Shown here in pieces: positions 8,911 through 17,361 of a stretch of DNA of 64,000 nt (positions are counted from its first letter, which is position 1; every line of letters begins with the position of its first letter). Made by a program: the position numbers and the translations under genes. The notes beneath the pieces were generated by a model. That model did not search any database. It was not told where the DNA came from and worked only from the letters and a program-made list of their open reading frames with translations. The stretch spans positions 248,001 through 312,000 of the forward strand of contig NZ_QJQX01000054.1 in assembly GCF_013393185.1 (NCBI RefSeq), written 5' to 3'. Source of the stretch: Sphingobium lactosutens (lineage in GTDB: Bacteria > Pseudomonadota > Alphaproteobacteria > Sphingomonadales > Sphingomonadaceae).

Positions 8911-10311
8911 TCACTTGCCGCGCGCGACGCATTTGCCGCCGTCCGGGCCGATCGTACCCGCGCAGGTGCGCATCGCGATGGTGGGTTCGCTCGTGTCGCT
9001 CAGGTGATTGCCGTCCGCCCGCTTTTCGAGGTCAAAGCCGTCATAGAGCTTGCCCGACGCGGTGAAGGTGCGGAACTTCAGCCGATCGCCATCCACATCC
9101 ACGACCTGATAGAGTTCGGTCGCTTCGGCGGTCTTGTCCGGCTGGGTGCGGGCGCGGTCGTTGAGACCATACATTTTCGACCCGGTAACGGAGACAAGAT
9201 AGACCGGCCCCTGGATCGCGCCATTGGCGCGCGCCTGCGCAGAGGCTTCGCGCCCGGCTTCGGATGTCAGGCGGCTGTAGCAATGGTCATGGCCCTGCAA
9301 CACCAGATCGACCTTGCGCTTGTCGAACACTGGCTTCCACGCGGCCTTGACCTCCGCTGTGTCCTGCGGCCGGGCGCAGGTGAAGACGGGCTGGTGGAAC
9401 AGCACGACATTCCACTTGGCCTTGCTGGACGCGAGCGTGTCATCCAGCCATTTTGTCTGCTGCGCCATGGTGCCGAGGTCGATTGCCGACGTGCCGTCCA
9501 GTATGATGAAGCGCACGCCCTGATAGTCGACATAATAAGTGGTCTTGAGGCCCGGCACGCCATTGGCCGGCAGCGCGAACTGGAGCGGGAAATAGGGGCC
9601 AAGCTTGCGGCTTTCCGTGCCGTTCGGCAGCGTCACGTCGACATATTCATGATTGCCGGTGGCGGGCAGCTGCGGGACGATCGACCAGTTGTAGCCGGCC
9701 GTCTGGTTGAATTCTCCCCATTCATCGTCATGGTCGAGGTCGTCCCGCTGGGCGGCGAGATCGCCGGCATGAGCGACCAGCTCGATTCCGCCATTGGCAT
9801 GGAAGGCCTGGCGGATGACGCGGCTAGCGTAGGTCAATATGCCGTTCTGGATATCGCCCAGATAGAGGAAGCGGAAGGGCTTTGCCTCAGCCGAGGCGGT
9901 GCGGAATTGCAACCATTCGCTCCAGCCCGCGCTGCCCTTCAGCCGATAGGCGTAGACGGTATCGGGCGTCAGATTGTCAAAGCGGATCTGGTGATAAAGG
10001 GCCGGGCCGTTGGCGCTGTCCTTCGCCGTGCCTGCCGGACCGGTGACGGTCTTGGCTTTTTCCTCCAGCGTCGGACCATCGACGGAAATGGCGATCTGCG
10101 CCTCGCTCGGCGACTGGGCGACGTCGGTGCGGTATGCGACGGCCATGCCGCGCGACGGATCGGCGGCGGGCGTCAGCATGATCCGGTCGGGCAGATTGCG
10201 CGCGACATAGGGCGTGCCGGCCGAACGAGGCACGGGTTGCTGGGCAAAGCCGGTGGCAGGCACGGTCGCCAGTAAGACGGTGATTACGGCGCGGCGAGGA
10301 AATCGAAGCAA
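8911..10311 (-). CDS. Purple acid phosphatase-like metallophosphoesterase
   Basis: Exported phosphomonoesterase of the calcineurin-like/purple acid phosphatase type, 466 residues. A signal peptide (hydrophobic stretch ending near AVTATGFAQQ-like residues 10-25) is followed by an Ig-like PAP N-terminal domain (about 40-140). The metal ligands follow as YLGDIQ, HAGDLA, TGNHEY, VLFHQP and GHDHC. In its operon it lies between the TonB receptor and the phytase. It probably removes phosphate from partially dephosphorylated inositol phosphates or other esters in the periplasm. The exact substrate is inferred from context. Confidence 0.87.
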   Translation of the reverse strand: MLRFPRRAVITVLLATVPATGFAQQPVPRSAGTPYVARNLPDRIMLTPAADPSRGMAVAYRTDVAQSPSEAQIAISVDGPTLEEKAKTVTGPAGTAKDSANGPALYHQIRFDNLTPDTVYAYRLKGSAGWSEWLQFRTASAEAKPFRFLYLGDIQNGILTYASRVIRQAFHANGGIELVAHAGDLAAQRDDLDHDDEWGEFNQTAGYNWSIVPQLPATGNHEYVDVTLPNGTESRKLGPYFPLQFALPANGVPGLKTTYYVDYQGVRFIILDGTSAIDLGTMAQQTKWLDDTLASSKAKWNVVLFHQPVFTCARPQDTAEVKAAWKPVFDKRKVDLVLQGHDHCYSRLTSEAGREASAQARANGAIQGPVYLVSVTGSKMYGLNDRARTQPDKTAEATELYQVVDVDGDRLKFRTFTASGKLYDGFDLEKRADGNHLSDTSEPTIAMRTCAGTIGPDGGKCVARGK

Positions 10312-10331
10312 GATGGCCTCCTGAAACGGGA

Positions 10332-10364
10332 CTTGCCGGCCACGCGGGAGGCGCGACCGGCAAG
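10332..10364 (-). terminator. Hairpin between receptor and phosphatase genes
   Basis: Perfect 8-bp arms CTTGCCGG and CCGGCAAG enclose a 17-base loop in the 71-bp gap after the TonB receptor stop. There is no T-run, so it may be a partial attenuator or mRNA-stabilising hairpin rather than a full terminator. It would allow the receptor to be expressed more strongly than the downstream enzymes. Confidence 0.4.
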
Positions 10365-10382
10365 CAGGGAAAGTGGGATGGA

Positions 10383-13208
10383 TCAGAAGCTGGCGGTGAT
10401 GCCGAACTTTGCGGTCCAGTTATATTCCTCGAACTGAAGCAGTCGCTTGCCGCCAGCAAAGTTCTGATAGGCGAAATAGGGTTCGTTGCCGACGTTGATC
10501 CATTCAGCGAAAATACGGACGCCGGGGGCGACGCGATATTTGGCGCTCAGGTCGATCTGGAAATGATTGTCGACATAGCGATCTTCCTCCGCATTGCCGC
10601 CCAGCTCATCCAGATATTTGTCGCGATAGGTGCCCGCCGCGCGGAGCGAGATCGGCCCCTTTTCGTAGCCCAGCACGACGTTGAACGTGTTTTTGGACGA
10701 CGAAGCGAGCGGGATGCGGCGTGGATCGGCGATGTCGCCGTCGGTCAGCACCGTGCCCTTGGCGTCGGTATAGGTGTAGTTGGCGTTCAGCAGCAGGCCA
10801 TCGAACGGCGCGGGCAGGAAGCTCATCACCTGGCTGTAGGACAGTTCGAAACCCTTCACCTTGGCCTTGTCGCCGTTGATGAAACTGGTCAGCTCCTCAT
10901 AGCGCACGCCATAAAGCGTGCCCGCGTCGCGGGTGCGCTGTTCGACGACGAAGTCCTTGATCGACTTCCAGAAGAAGCCGCCGGTCAGGGCCGCGTTGGT
11001 GCCGAAATACCATTCGGCCGACAGGTCGGCGTTCCAGGCGCGATAGGGATTGAGCTGCGGGTTGCCGGTTTCGGCTTCCAGATCCTCGTTGATGGTGAAG
11101 CGCGGCGTCAGGCTCGACAGGTTCGGACGCACCAGGCTCTTGTATACGCCGGCGCGCAGCACGACATTGCGGGTCGGTTCATAGCGCATGGTGATGCTGG
11201 GCAGCCAGTCGGTATAGTTGCGCACGAAGCGGTTCGGCGTGACGAACACGGTGTCCTCGTCCAGCTCGCTGCCCTGATACTCCTCGCCTTCCTCGACGAA
11301 CTGGGTCAGCTTGGCGCGGATGTCGTTGCGGGTCTGCTCCATGCGGACACCGGCGATGACGCGAAGCTTCTCGCTGTCCCAACGGCCCATCAAATAGGTC
11401 GCGAGAATGTCTTCCTTCACCGAATAGTCGGACGAGTTGGAATTGATCGCGGTATCGATCGGGTTCAGCTCGAAATTGTCGCGATTCTTGTTGAAGAAAT
11501 CGGTCGGGCCGGTGTGGCTCGGCAGGGGCAGGATATCCTGGATGCGGTAGGTCTGGCCGCCCAGCACGTCCGCCAGCGAATAGTCGCCGTCATAATCGTC
11601 ATACAGCGTCGATTCGAGATTGTAGCTCTTCTTGCGCCAGCGCGCCTTCATGCCCGCCTGGACGGTGAAGGTGCCCGCGTCGGATGCGAAGGCGCGCGAG
11701 ATGTCACCCTTGATCGCATATTCGCGGTCCCGCGAGTCCGACAGGACGGTCTGTTCCAGCTCGTTGAAGCCGTATGTCGACGGGTCGTAGAAGGCGTTCG
11801 CTCCACCGCCGCTGATGCTGTAAAGCGGCTTGCGCGGGTTGGAATAGTCGAACCCGACGTTGAGATCGTCGCCTTCCTCGAACCGCGCGCGGAAGCGGGT
11901 CGGGTCGACCGACCCATTTTCGCGTTCCGTGGCTTCCGACCAGCTGCCCGAATAGGTCATTTTCCACGGGCCGGTGTTGGTTTCGCCGCCCAGCGTCAGC
12001 GACTTGATCTTCTGCCGTTCGAACCGGTCCTTCATGCGGCGGCGCACTTCGATGCGGCCATCTTCGGACGAAAATTCGGCGCTGGTCGGGGTCGAGGCGT
12101 TAGGCGCCTCATCCATGAGGAAAATCACGTCGCCGCGATATTCCTGATCTTCGAACTGGCTGTAGATGCCGCGTGCATAAAGCTTGGTGGTGTCGGTCGC
12201 CAGCCAGTCGAAGCTCAGCGTCCCGCCCATGCGCTTACGCTGCACGTCATAATCGCGATATTGAAGCTCGGCGGCATAGGCGTTTCCGTTATCGTCGGTC
12301 GCCCAGTCGGCGCCTTCGATATTGTCGCTTTCGAACTTGCGTTTGTAGTAGCTGACGCCGCCCGCGATGCCGAATCGGTCGCTGAGGCGGGTCGAGAAAT
12401 CGAAACTGCCCTTGGGGGTCAGGGCGTCGGCGAACTCGTTATAGCTGCCCTCCAGCTTGACCGAATAGAGATCCTTCTTGCGATCGAACGCGCTGGTGGT
12501 GTTGATCTCGATCGAGGCGCCGATCGTGTCGCCGTCCATGTCGGGCGTCAGCGACTTCTTGATCTCGATCGATTCGATCAGTTCGGACGGGATGACGTCC
12601 AGCGCGACCTGACGCGTATCGCTTTCCGGAGCGGGCAGGCGGGTTCCGTTGATCGATGCGGCGTTGAGCGACGGGTCGAGGCCACGAACCGACACGAAAC
12701 GGCCTTCGCCCTGGTCGTTCAGGATGTTGACGCCGGGAAGACGGCGGATCGATTCGGCGACGTTCTGATCGGGGAATTGGCCGATGGCGTCGCGGGTTAG
12801 GACGCTTTCCACGCCATCTGCCGCGCGCTGACGCGACAGGGCGGATGCCTGGTTCGCGACCTGGCCGACGACGATGATCGAGCTGTCGATCTCGGAGCCG
12901 ATGCGGATGTCGGCATCGACATCGCCGCTGGCGGGCACGATAACGGTGGTACGGACGGGATCGGCGCCGACATAGCGGGCCTCGATCGTATAGGTGCCGG
13001 GCGCGACATCGGGGAAGCGGTAGGAGCCGTCACGGCCGGCTTCGGCGACGCGGCCATTTTCGACGATGCGCAACTGGGTCGACTGGAGCGCGCGGGTGCC
13101 GGTGCCGTCCGACACGGTGCCGCTGATGGTGCCGGCGAAGGCGGCTATGGGGGTGGCAATTGCAATGACGATGGCAGCGCGGCTCGCGCCGCGGAAAAGA
13201 CGGTTCAT
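10383..13208 (-). CDS. TonB-dependent receptor, probably for phytate or organophosphate uptake
   Basis: Outer-membrane TonB-dependent transporter, 941 residues. The signal peptide is residues 1-25 (ending IAAFAG). A carboxypeptidase-regulatory-like beta-sandwich follows (about 26-105), then the plug domain (about 125-245; motifs QFPDQNVAESIRRLPGV and VRGLDPSLNAASINGTRLP). A long beta-barrel ends in an aromatic residue (ITASF). It is the first gene of an operon with a phosphatase and a phytase and lies behind a Pho-box-like element. The ligand is therefore inferred to be phytate or another phosphate ester. Related receptors in sphingomonads are often annotated only as generic. Confidence 0.93.
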   Translation of the reverse strand: MNRLFRGASRAAIVIAIATPIAAFAGTISGTVSDGTGTRALQSTQLRIVENGRVAEAGRDGSYRFPDVAPGTYTIEARYVGADPVRTTVIVPASGDVDADIRIGSEIDSSIIVVGQVANQASALSRQRAADGVESVLTRDAIGQFPDQNVAESIRRLPGVNILNDQGEGRFVSVRGLDPSLNAASINGTRLPAPESDTRQVALDVIPSELIESIEIKKSLTPDMDGDTIGASIEINTTSAFDRKKDLYSVKLEGSYNEFADALTPKGSFDFSTRLSDRFGIAGGVSYYKRKFESDNIEGADWATDDNGNAYAAELQYRDYDVQRKRMGGTLSFDWLATDTTKLYARGIYSQFEDQEYRGDVIFLMDEAPNASTPTSAEFSSEDGRIEVRRRMKDRFERQKIKSLTLGGETNTGPWKMTYSGSWSEATERENGSVDPTRFRARFEEGDDLNVGFDYSNPRKPLYSISGGGANAFYDPSTYGFNELEQTVLSDSRDREYAIKGDISRAFASDAGTFTVQAGMKARWRKKSYNLESTLYDDYDGDYSLADVLGGQTYRIQDILPLPSHTGPTDFFNKNRDNFELNPIDTAINSNSSDYSVKEDILATYLMGRWDSEKLRVIAGVRMEQTRNDIRAKLTQFVEEGEEYQGSELDEDTVFVTPNRFVRNYTDWLPSITMRYEPTRNVVLRAGVYKSLVRPNLSSLTPRFTINEDLEAETGNPQLNPYRAWNADLSAEWYFGTNAALTGGFFWKSIKDFVVEQRTRDAGTLYGVRYEELTSFINGDKAKVKGFELSYSQVMSFLPAPFDGLLLNANYTYTDAKGTVLTDGDIADPRRIPLASSSKNTFNVVLGYEKGPISLRAAGTYRDKYLDELGGNAEEDRYVDNHFQIDLSAKYRVAPGVRIFAEWINVGNEPYFAYQNFAGGKRLLQFEEYNWTAKFGITASF

Positions 13209-13292
13209 GCTGGAATCTCCCTGTTCTGGACGGGAGATCGACTAAGTCCCCATTGTGCCCCGTCCGGTTGAGGGGGCCAGTGGCGGGATTTC

Positions 13293-13332
13293 CTTACAGC
13301 CTGATGCCATTTCCGTGACGGTTCGATGAAAA
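13293..13332 (-). promoter_or_regulatory. Pho-box-like array of four 7-mers at 11-bp spacing
   Basis: Read on the reverse strand, TTTTCAT, CCGTCAC, ATGGCAT and CTGTAAG occur with exactly 11 bp between successive starts, separated by CGAA, GGAA and CAGG. This is the geometry of PhoB half-sites (CTGTCAT-N4-CTGTCAT), with each unit matching four or five of seven bases. It lies about 85-125 bp upstream of the receptor start. Part of it is also an exact inverted repeat, ATGCCATTT (13304-13312) and AAATGGCAT (13330-13338). The downstream genes are phosphate-acquisition genes, which supports the reading. Confidence 0.6.
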
Positions 13333-13374
13333 TGGCATTTGTTACAATCTATTACGAAACAGCAGTGTTTTTGC

Positions 13375-14382
13375 TCAGCCGCATTCGACCGTGACATGCT
13401 CCATGCGGGGCAGGGCACGAACCCGCCTGCGTACAGCCGGCCCGTTTGCACCGGGCGCAAGGCTGATGATCGCGGCGTGGGCATGGGGACCGATGCGCCA
13501 AACATGGAGGTCGCGAATGGTCGCGCCTTCCGCCTCCGCCTCGCGCCGGACTGTGGCCATCAGCGCGGGTTCGGCGGTGTCGAGCAGGATGGCGGCAGTG
13601 TCCTTCATCAGGCCCCAGGCCCAGCGCGCGATCACCACCGCACCCAGCAGGCCGACCGCCGGATCCATCCACCACCAGCCCAGATAACGCCCGGCCAGGA
13701 GGGCGCCGATGGCGAGCACCGATGTCAGTGCATCGGTCAGCACATGGACATAGGCGGCGCGGAGGTTGTTGTCGGTGTGGCCATGTTTGTGGTCATGGTC
13801 GTCATGATCGTGCCCATGGCCGTGATCATGGCTATGGTCATGGCCCAGCAGCAGCGCGCTGACGATGTTGATGACCAGCCCGACGACCGCGACCAGGGTG
13901 GCCTCGCCAAAGGCGACATGGATCGGCTGAAAGAAGCGCAGCCCCGATTCGACCGCGATAAAGAGGGCAGTCACGCCCAGCAGCAGGGCGGAGGCGAAGC
14001 CCGACAGGTCGCCGACCTTGCCGGTACCGAAAGTGTAGCGCGGATTGCGGGCATGGCGTTTGGCATAGCCATAGGCCGCCGCCGCTACCGCCAGCGCGCC
14101 GGCATGGGTCGCCATGTGAAAGCCGTCGGCCAGCAAGGCCATCGAACCGGTCAGCCAGCCGAAGACGATCTCCACCACCATCGTCGCGGCGGTGAGCCAC
14201 ACGACCCACAGCGTCCGCTTCGCATTCTTGTCATGCCCGGCGCTCAGGTAGATATGGTCGAAATAGTGGCTTTCCTCCGGATCGCCCGAGACGGCGGCGG
14301 GAACATGGGCATGATCATGATGATCATGGCCATGATGGTGATGTCCATGTCCCGAATGGCTGTGATCGTCGTGCATCGTCAT
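13375..14382 (-). CDS. dmeF: Cation diffusion facilitator, Co/Ni efflux (DmeF type)
   Basis: Inner-membrane metal/proton antiporter of the CDF family, 335 residues. It has a very His-rich N-terminus (residues 2-27), six membrane helices with the site motif ADGFHMATH, and a second His-rich cytoplasmic loop (about 178-200, HDHSHDHGHGHDHD-like). The C-terminal cytoplasmic domain ends near EHVTVEC. The HDxxxD-like site reads DALTSVLA in helix V. Pairing with a CsoR/RcnR-family regulator and the two His-rich segments suit DmeF, which exports Co2+ and Ni2+. Zn2+ is possible. It overlaps dmeR by 4 bp, so translation is coupled. Confidence 0.88.
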   Translation of the reverse strand: MTMHDDHSHSGHGHHHHGHDHHDHAHVPAAVSGDPEESHYFDHIYLSAGHDKNAKRTLWVVWLTAATMVVEIVFGWLTGSMALLADGFHMATHAGALAVAAAAYGYAKRHARNPRYTFGTGKVGDLSGFASALLLGVTALFIAVESGLRFFQPIHVAFGEATLVAVVGLVINIVSALLLGHDHSHDHGHGHDHDDHDHKHGHTDNNLRAAYVHVLTDALTSVLAIGALLAGRYLGWWWMDPAVGLLGAVVIARWAWGLMKDTAAILLDTAEPALMATVRREAEAEGATIRDLHVWRIGPHAHAAIISLAPGANGPAVRRRVRALPRMEHVTVECG

Positions 14383-14651
14383 TTCCCGTAACGGCGGATC
14401 AGCGCCAGCATTTCCTCGGTCGCGGCCGCGCGAGCCTCGTCGGTCAGGCCGGGGCGGGCAACATGTTCGCGCATATGCTGCTCGATCAGTTCCTCCATCA
14501 GGCTGCCGATCGCGCCGCGCACGGATGCTACCAGCTGGAGCGTTTCCGAACAGCCTGCATCGCCGGTCAGTTGACGCTCGACGGCGGCGACCTGTCCCGC
14601 GATCCGGCGCACCCGCGCCAGTAATTTGTCTCGATCCGCAATAATGTGCAT
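14379..14651 (-). CDS. dmeR: CsoR/RcnR-family metal-sensing repressor (DmeR type)
   Basis: 90-residue all-helical DUF156 repressor. It begins HIIADRDKLLARVRRIAGQV, with the family's N-terminal histidine and the RRIxGQ helix. The single cysteine in GDAGCSETLQLVASVRGAI (about residue 34) and a histidine in EQHMREHV fit the RcnR/DmeR Ni/Co ligand pattern rather than the Cu pattern of CsoR. Such proteins lose DNA affinity on metal binding. It is the first gene of the dmeR-dmeF operon and is transcribed divergently from crtY. A G-run (GGGGGG) six bases before ATG 14651 serves as ribosome-binding site and lies inside the operator. Confidence 0.88.
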   Translation of the reverse strand: MHIIADRDKLLARVRRIAGQVAAVERQLTGDAGCSETLQLVASVRGAIGSLMEELIEQHMREHVARPGLTDEARAAATEEMLALIRRYGK

Positions 14652-14671
14652 AGGGTACCCCCCTATACTAT
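14650..14671. promoter_or_regulatory. DmeR operator: A/T dyad around six C
   Basis: ATAGGGTA-CCCCCC-TATACTAT forms an inverted repeat (six of eight positions) around a C/G run. This is the type-1 architecture used by RcnR/DmeR/CsoR-family repressors. It covers both the ribosome-binding site and the ATG of dmeR and sits about 55 bp before crtY on the other strand. Confidence 0.7.
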
Positions 14672-14726
14672 ATTTGGATTGCCGCCAAGGGTGGATCGAT
14701 GGGTGCGAACTGGCCTAACAGGGGTC

Positions 14727-15875
14727 ATGGCGAACGAATGGGACTGCGACCTGGCAATCATCGGCGGTGGGCTGGCAGGAGGGCTGATTGCACTGGCCTT
14801 TGCGGCGCTGCGGCCGGAGGTGCGGCTGCTGCTGATCGAACAGGGCGCGCAGCCGGGCGGCAATCATGTCTGGTCCTTCTTCGACGGCGATGTCGCGCCG
14901 AAGGATCGGTGGCTGGTGGACCCGCTCATCGTGCATCGCTGGCCGCATGGGCATGACGTGCGCTTCCCCGGTTTTCAGCGCCGTCTGGAGACGCCCTATA
15001 ACAGCGTTGAGACTGTCCAGTTCGCTGTCCATCTTTCGCGCGCGCTGGGCGACCGGCTGCTGACCGATGCCGAGGTGACATTATTGTCGCCGACCAGCGT
15101 CACCCTGGCTGACGGCCGGACGATCCGCGCCCGCGCGGTGATCGACGCGCGGGGCGCAGGCGACCTGTCGGCGTTGCGCTGCGGCTGGCAGAAATTTGTC
15201 GGCCATGCGTTGCGTTGCGACGCGCCGCATGGGATCGAGCGGCCAGTCATCATGGACGCCACCGTTGCGCAGCATGACGGCTATCGCTTCGTCTATCTGC
15301 TGCCCTGGGACGATCGGACGATCTTTGTCGAAGATACCTATTACAGCAATGGGCCGGATCTGGACGTGCCCGCGATCGAGGCGCGGATCACCGACTATGC
15401 GCGGGCGAAGGGCTGGCGCGGGGAGGTGGTCCATCGCGAGCAGGGTGTGCTGCCCGTGGTCCATGGCGGTGACTTTGATCGCTACTGGCCAAACGACGAT
15501 CCGGTGGCGCGGGCGGGCGTCAGGGCGGGGTTGTTCCAGCCGATGACCGGCTACTCTTTGCCCGACGCGGTCCGATTCGCGCTCTGGCTCGCTGACCAGC
15601 CGCTGGAAGGGCTGCCGGCCGCGACCCGCGCCCAGGCTCGGGCGCATTGGCAAAGGGGCGGCTATTATCGGCTGCTCGGCAGGATGCTGTTCGGCGCGGC
15701 CCGCCCCGACCAGCGATGGCGCATTTTCTCGCGTTTCTATCAGCTTTCGCCCGCGTTGATCCAGCGTTTCTACGCGGGGCGTTCCACCATGGCGGACCGC
15801 ATCCGCATCTTGTGCGGAAAGCCCCCCGTGCCCATAAGGGATGCCATGCGAACATTGTGGAACCCGCCCGCCTGA
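14727..15875 (+). CDS. crtY: Lycopene beta-cyclase
   Basis: Flavoprotein that cyclises both ends of lycopene to make beta-carotene, peripheral to the inner membrane. 382 residues. The N-terminal Rossmann motif is LAIIGGGLAGGLIALA, followed by GGNHVWSFF (a bacterial CrtY hallmark), VIDARGAG, and FQPMTGYSLPDAVRFA toward the C-terminus. The frame is open upstream but ATG 14727 is used since MANEWDCDLAII starts directly before the FAD motif. Its stop overlaps the crtI start (ATGA). It shares the upstream region with the divergent dmeR. Confidence 0.95.
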   Translation: MANEWDCDLAIIGGGLAGGLIALAFAALRPEVRLLLIEQGAQPGGNHVWSFFDGDVAPKDRWLVDPLIVHRWPHGHDVRFPGFQRRLETPYNSVETVQFAVHLSRALGDRLLTDAEVTLLSPTSVTLADGRTIRARAVIDARGAGDLSALRCGWQKFVGHALRCDAPHGIERPVIMDATVAQHDGYRFVYLLPWDDRTIFVEDTYYSNGPDLDVPAIEARITDYARAKGWRGEVVHREQGVLPVVHGGDFDRYWPNDDPVARAGVRAGLFQPMTGYSLPDAVRFALWLADQPLEGLPAATRAQARAHWQRGGYYRLLGRMLFGAARPDQRWRIFSRFYQLSPALIQRFYAGRSTMADRIRILCGKPPVPIRDAMRTLWNPPA

Positions 15876-17356
15876 TGAACAGGACTGCGATCGTCATTGG
15901 TGCGGGCTTTGGCGGCCTGGCGCTTGCCATCCGCCTGCAATCGGCCGGAATCGCCACCACTTTGGTCGAGGCGCGCGACCGGCCCGGTGGCCGCGCCTAT
16001 ATGTGGGAAAGGGACGGCTTCACCTTCGACGCCGGTCCGACCGTCATCACCGATCCGGATTGCCTCGCCGAACTGTGGCGGCTGTCGGGGCACGACATGG
16101 CGCAGGATATCGGCCTGGTGCCGGTGTCGCCCTTTTACCGGCTCAACTGGCGCGACGGCACCAATTTCGACTATTCGAACAACGAAGCCGCGCTGCGGGC
16201 GGAGATCGCCAAGCTCGATCCGAACGACGTCGCTGGTTATGAGCGGTTCTGCGACTATGCCGCCGGCGTCTATGAGGAGGGCTATCGCAAGCTTGGCTCG
16301 GTCGCCTTCCTCGACTTCGCATCGATGATAAAGGCGGCGCCGTCGCTCGCAAAATATCAGGCCTGGCGGTCGGTTTATTCGGTCGTGTCTTCCCATGTGA
16401 AGAATGAAAAGCTGCGGGAGGCCTTGTCCTTCCACACGCTGCTGGTCGGCGGCAACCCGATGAAGACCAGCGCCATCTATGCCCTCATTCACAAACTGGA
16501 AAAGGATGGCGGCGTCTGGTTCGCGAAAGGCGGCACCAACCGGCTGGTGCAGGCGATGGCGACCCATTTCGAGCGGCTGGGCGGCACGCTGCGGCTGGGC
16601 GACGCCGTCACGCGGATCGAAACCTATGGCGACAAGGCAACGGCGGTCCATACCGTGTCGGGCTGGCGCGGGGAGGCGGATGCGATCGCCACCAATGCCG
16701 ACCTGATGCACAGCTATCGCGACCTGCTGGGCCATCATCCCCGTGGGCAGAGGCAGGCGGACAGCCTGAGCCAGAAGCGCTGGTCGCCCAGCCTGTTCGT
16801 GCTGCATTTCGGCATCAAGGGCAGCTGGCCGGGTATCCCGCATCACATGATCCTGTTCGGGCCGCGCTATGAAGGGCTGCTGACCGATATCTACGATCAT
16901 GGCGTGCTGCCGCAGGATTTCTCGCTCTACCTGCACCACCCTACCGTCACCGATCCGTCGATGGCGCCGGAGGGGCATTCGACTTTCTACGCGCTCGCCC
17001 CGGTGCCGCACATGGGCAAGCTGCCGATCGACTGGGACCAGTTCGGTCATGCCTATGCCGAGCGCATTCTGGACGAGATCCAGCATCGGCTGATCCCCGA
17101 CATCCGATCGCGCATCGTCACTCGCTTCCATTATGCGCCGAGCGATTTCGGCCGCGACTTGAATGCCCATATGGGCAGCGCCTTCAGTCTGGAGCCGCTG
17201 CTGACCCAGAGTGCCTGGTTCCGCGCCCATAATCGCGACGATGTCATTCCCAATCTTTATCTGGTAGGGGCCGGCACCCATCCCGGCGCGGGGATCCCTG
17301 GCGTGGTGGGCAGCGCCAAGGCGACCGCGGCGCTGATGTTGCAGGATTTGGGCTGA
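15875..17356 (+). CDS. crtI: Phytoene desaturase
   Basis: Four-step desaturase converting phytoene to lycopene, using FAD and a membrane acceptor. 493 residues. The N-terminal FAD motif is VIGAGFGGLALAIRLQSAG, then RPGGRAYMWERDGFTFDAGPTVITDP. The C-terminal bacterial-type carotene desaturase signature is LVGAGTHPGAGIPGVVGSAK. The start codon overlaps the crtY stop in ATGA. The open frame extends 76 codons upstream inside crtY but that part is out-of-frame translation of crtY. Together with crtY and crtB it makes beta-carotene, the precursor of the yellow hydroxylated carotenoids of sphingomonads. Confidence 0.96.
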   Translation: MNRTAIVIGAGFGGLALAIRLQSAGIATTLVEARDRPGGRAYMWERDGFTFDAGPTVITDPDCLAELWRLSGHDMAQDIGLVPVSPFYRLNWRDGTNFDYSNNEAALRAEIAKLDPNDVAGYERFCDYAAGVYEEGYRKLGSVAFLDFASMIKAAPSLAKYQAWRSVYSVVSSHVKNEKLREALSFHTLLVGGNPMKTSAIYALIHKLEKDGGVWFAKGGTNRLVQAMATHFERLGGTLRLGDAVTRIETYGDKATAVHTVSGWRGEADAIATNADLMHSYRDLLGHHPRGQRQADSLSQKRWSPSLFVLHFGIKGSWPGIPHHMILFGPRYEGLLTDIYDHGVLPQDFSLYLHHPTVTDPSMAPEGHSTFYALAPVPHMGKLPIDWDQFGHAYAERILDEIQHRLIPDIRSRIVTRFHYAPSDFGRDLNAHMGSAFSLEPLLTQSAWFRAHNRDDVIPNLYLVGAGTHPGAGIPGVVGSAKATAALMLQDLG

Positions 17357-17361
17357 AGATC

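Noticed and set aside
10563..12800. 745-codon forward-strand frame inside the phytate receptor gene
   Set aside because: Antisense shadow of a clear TonB receptor; its translation has no recognisable domain.
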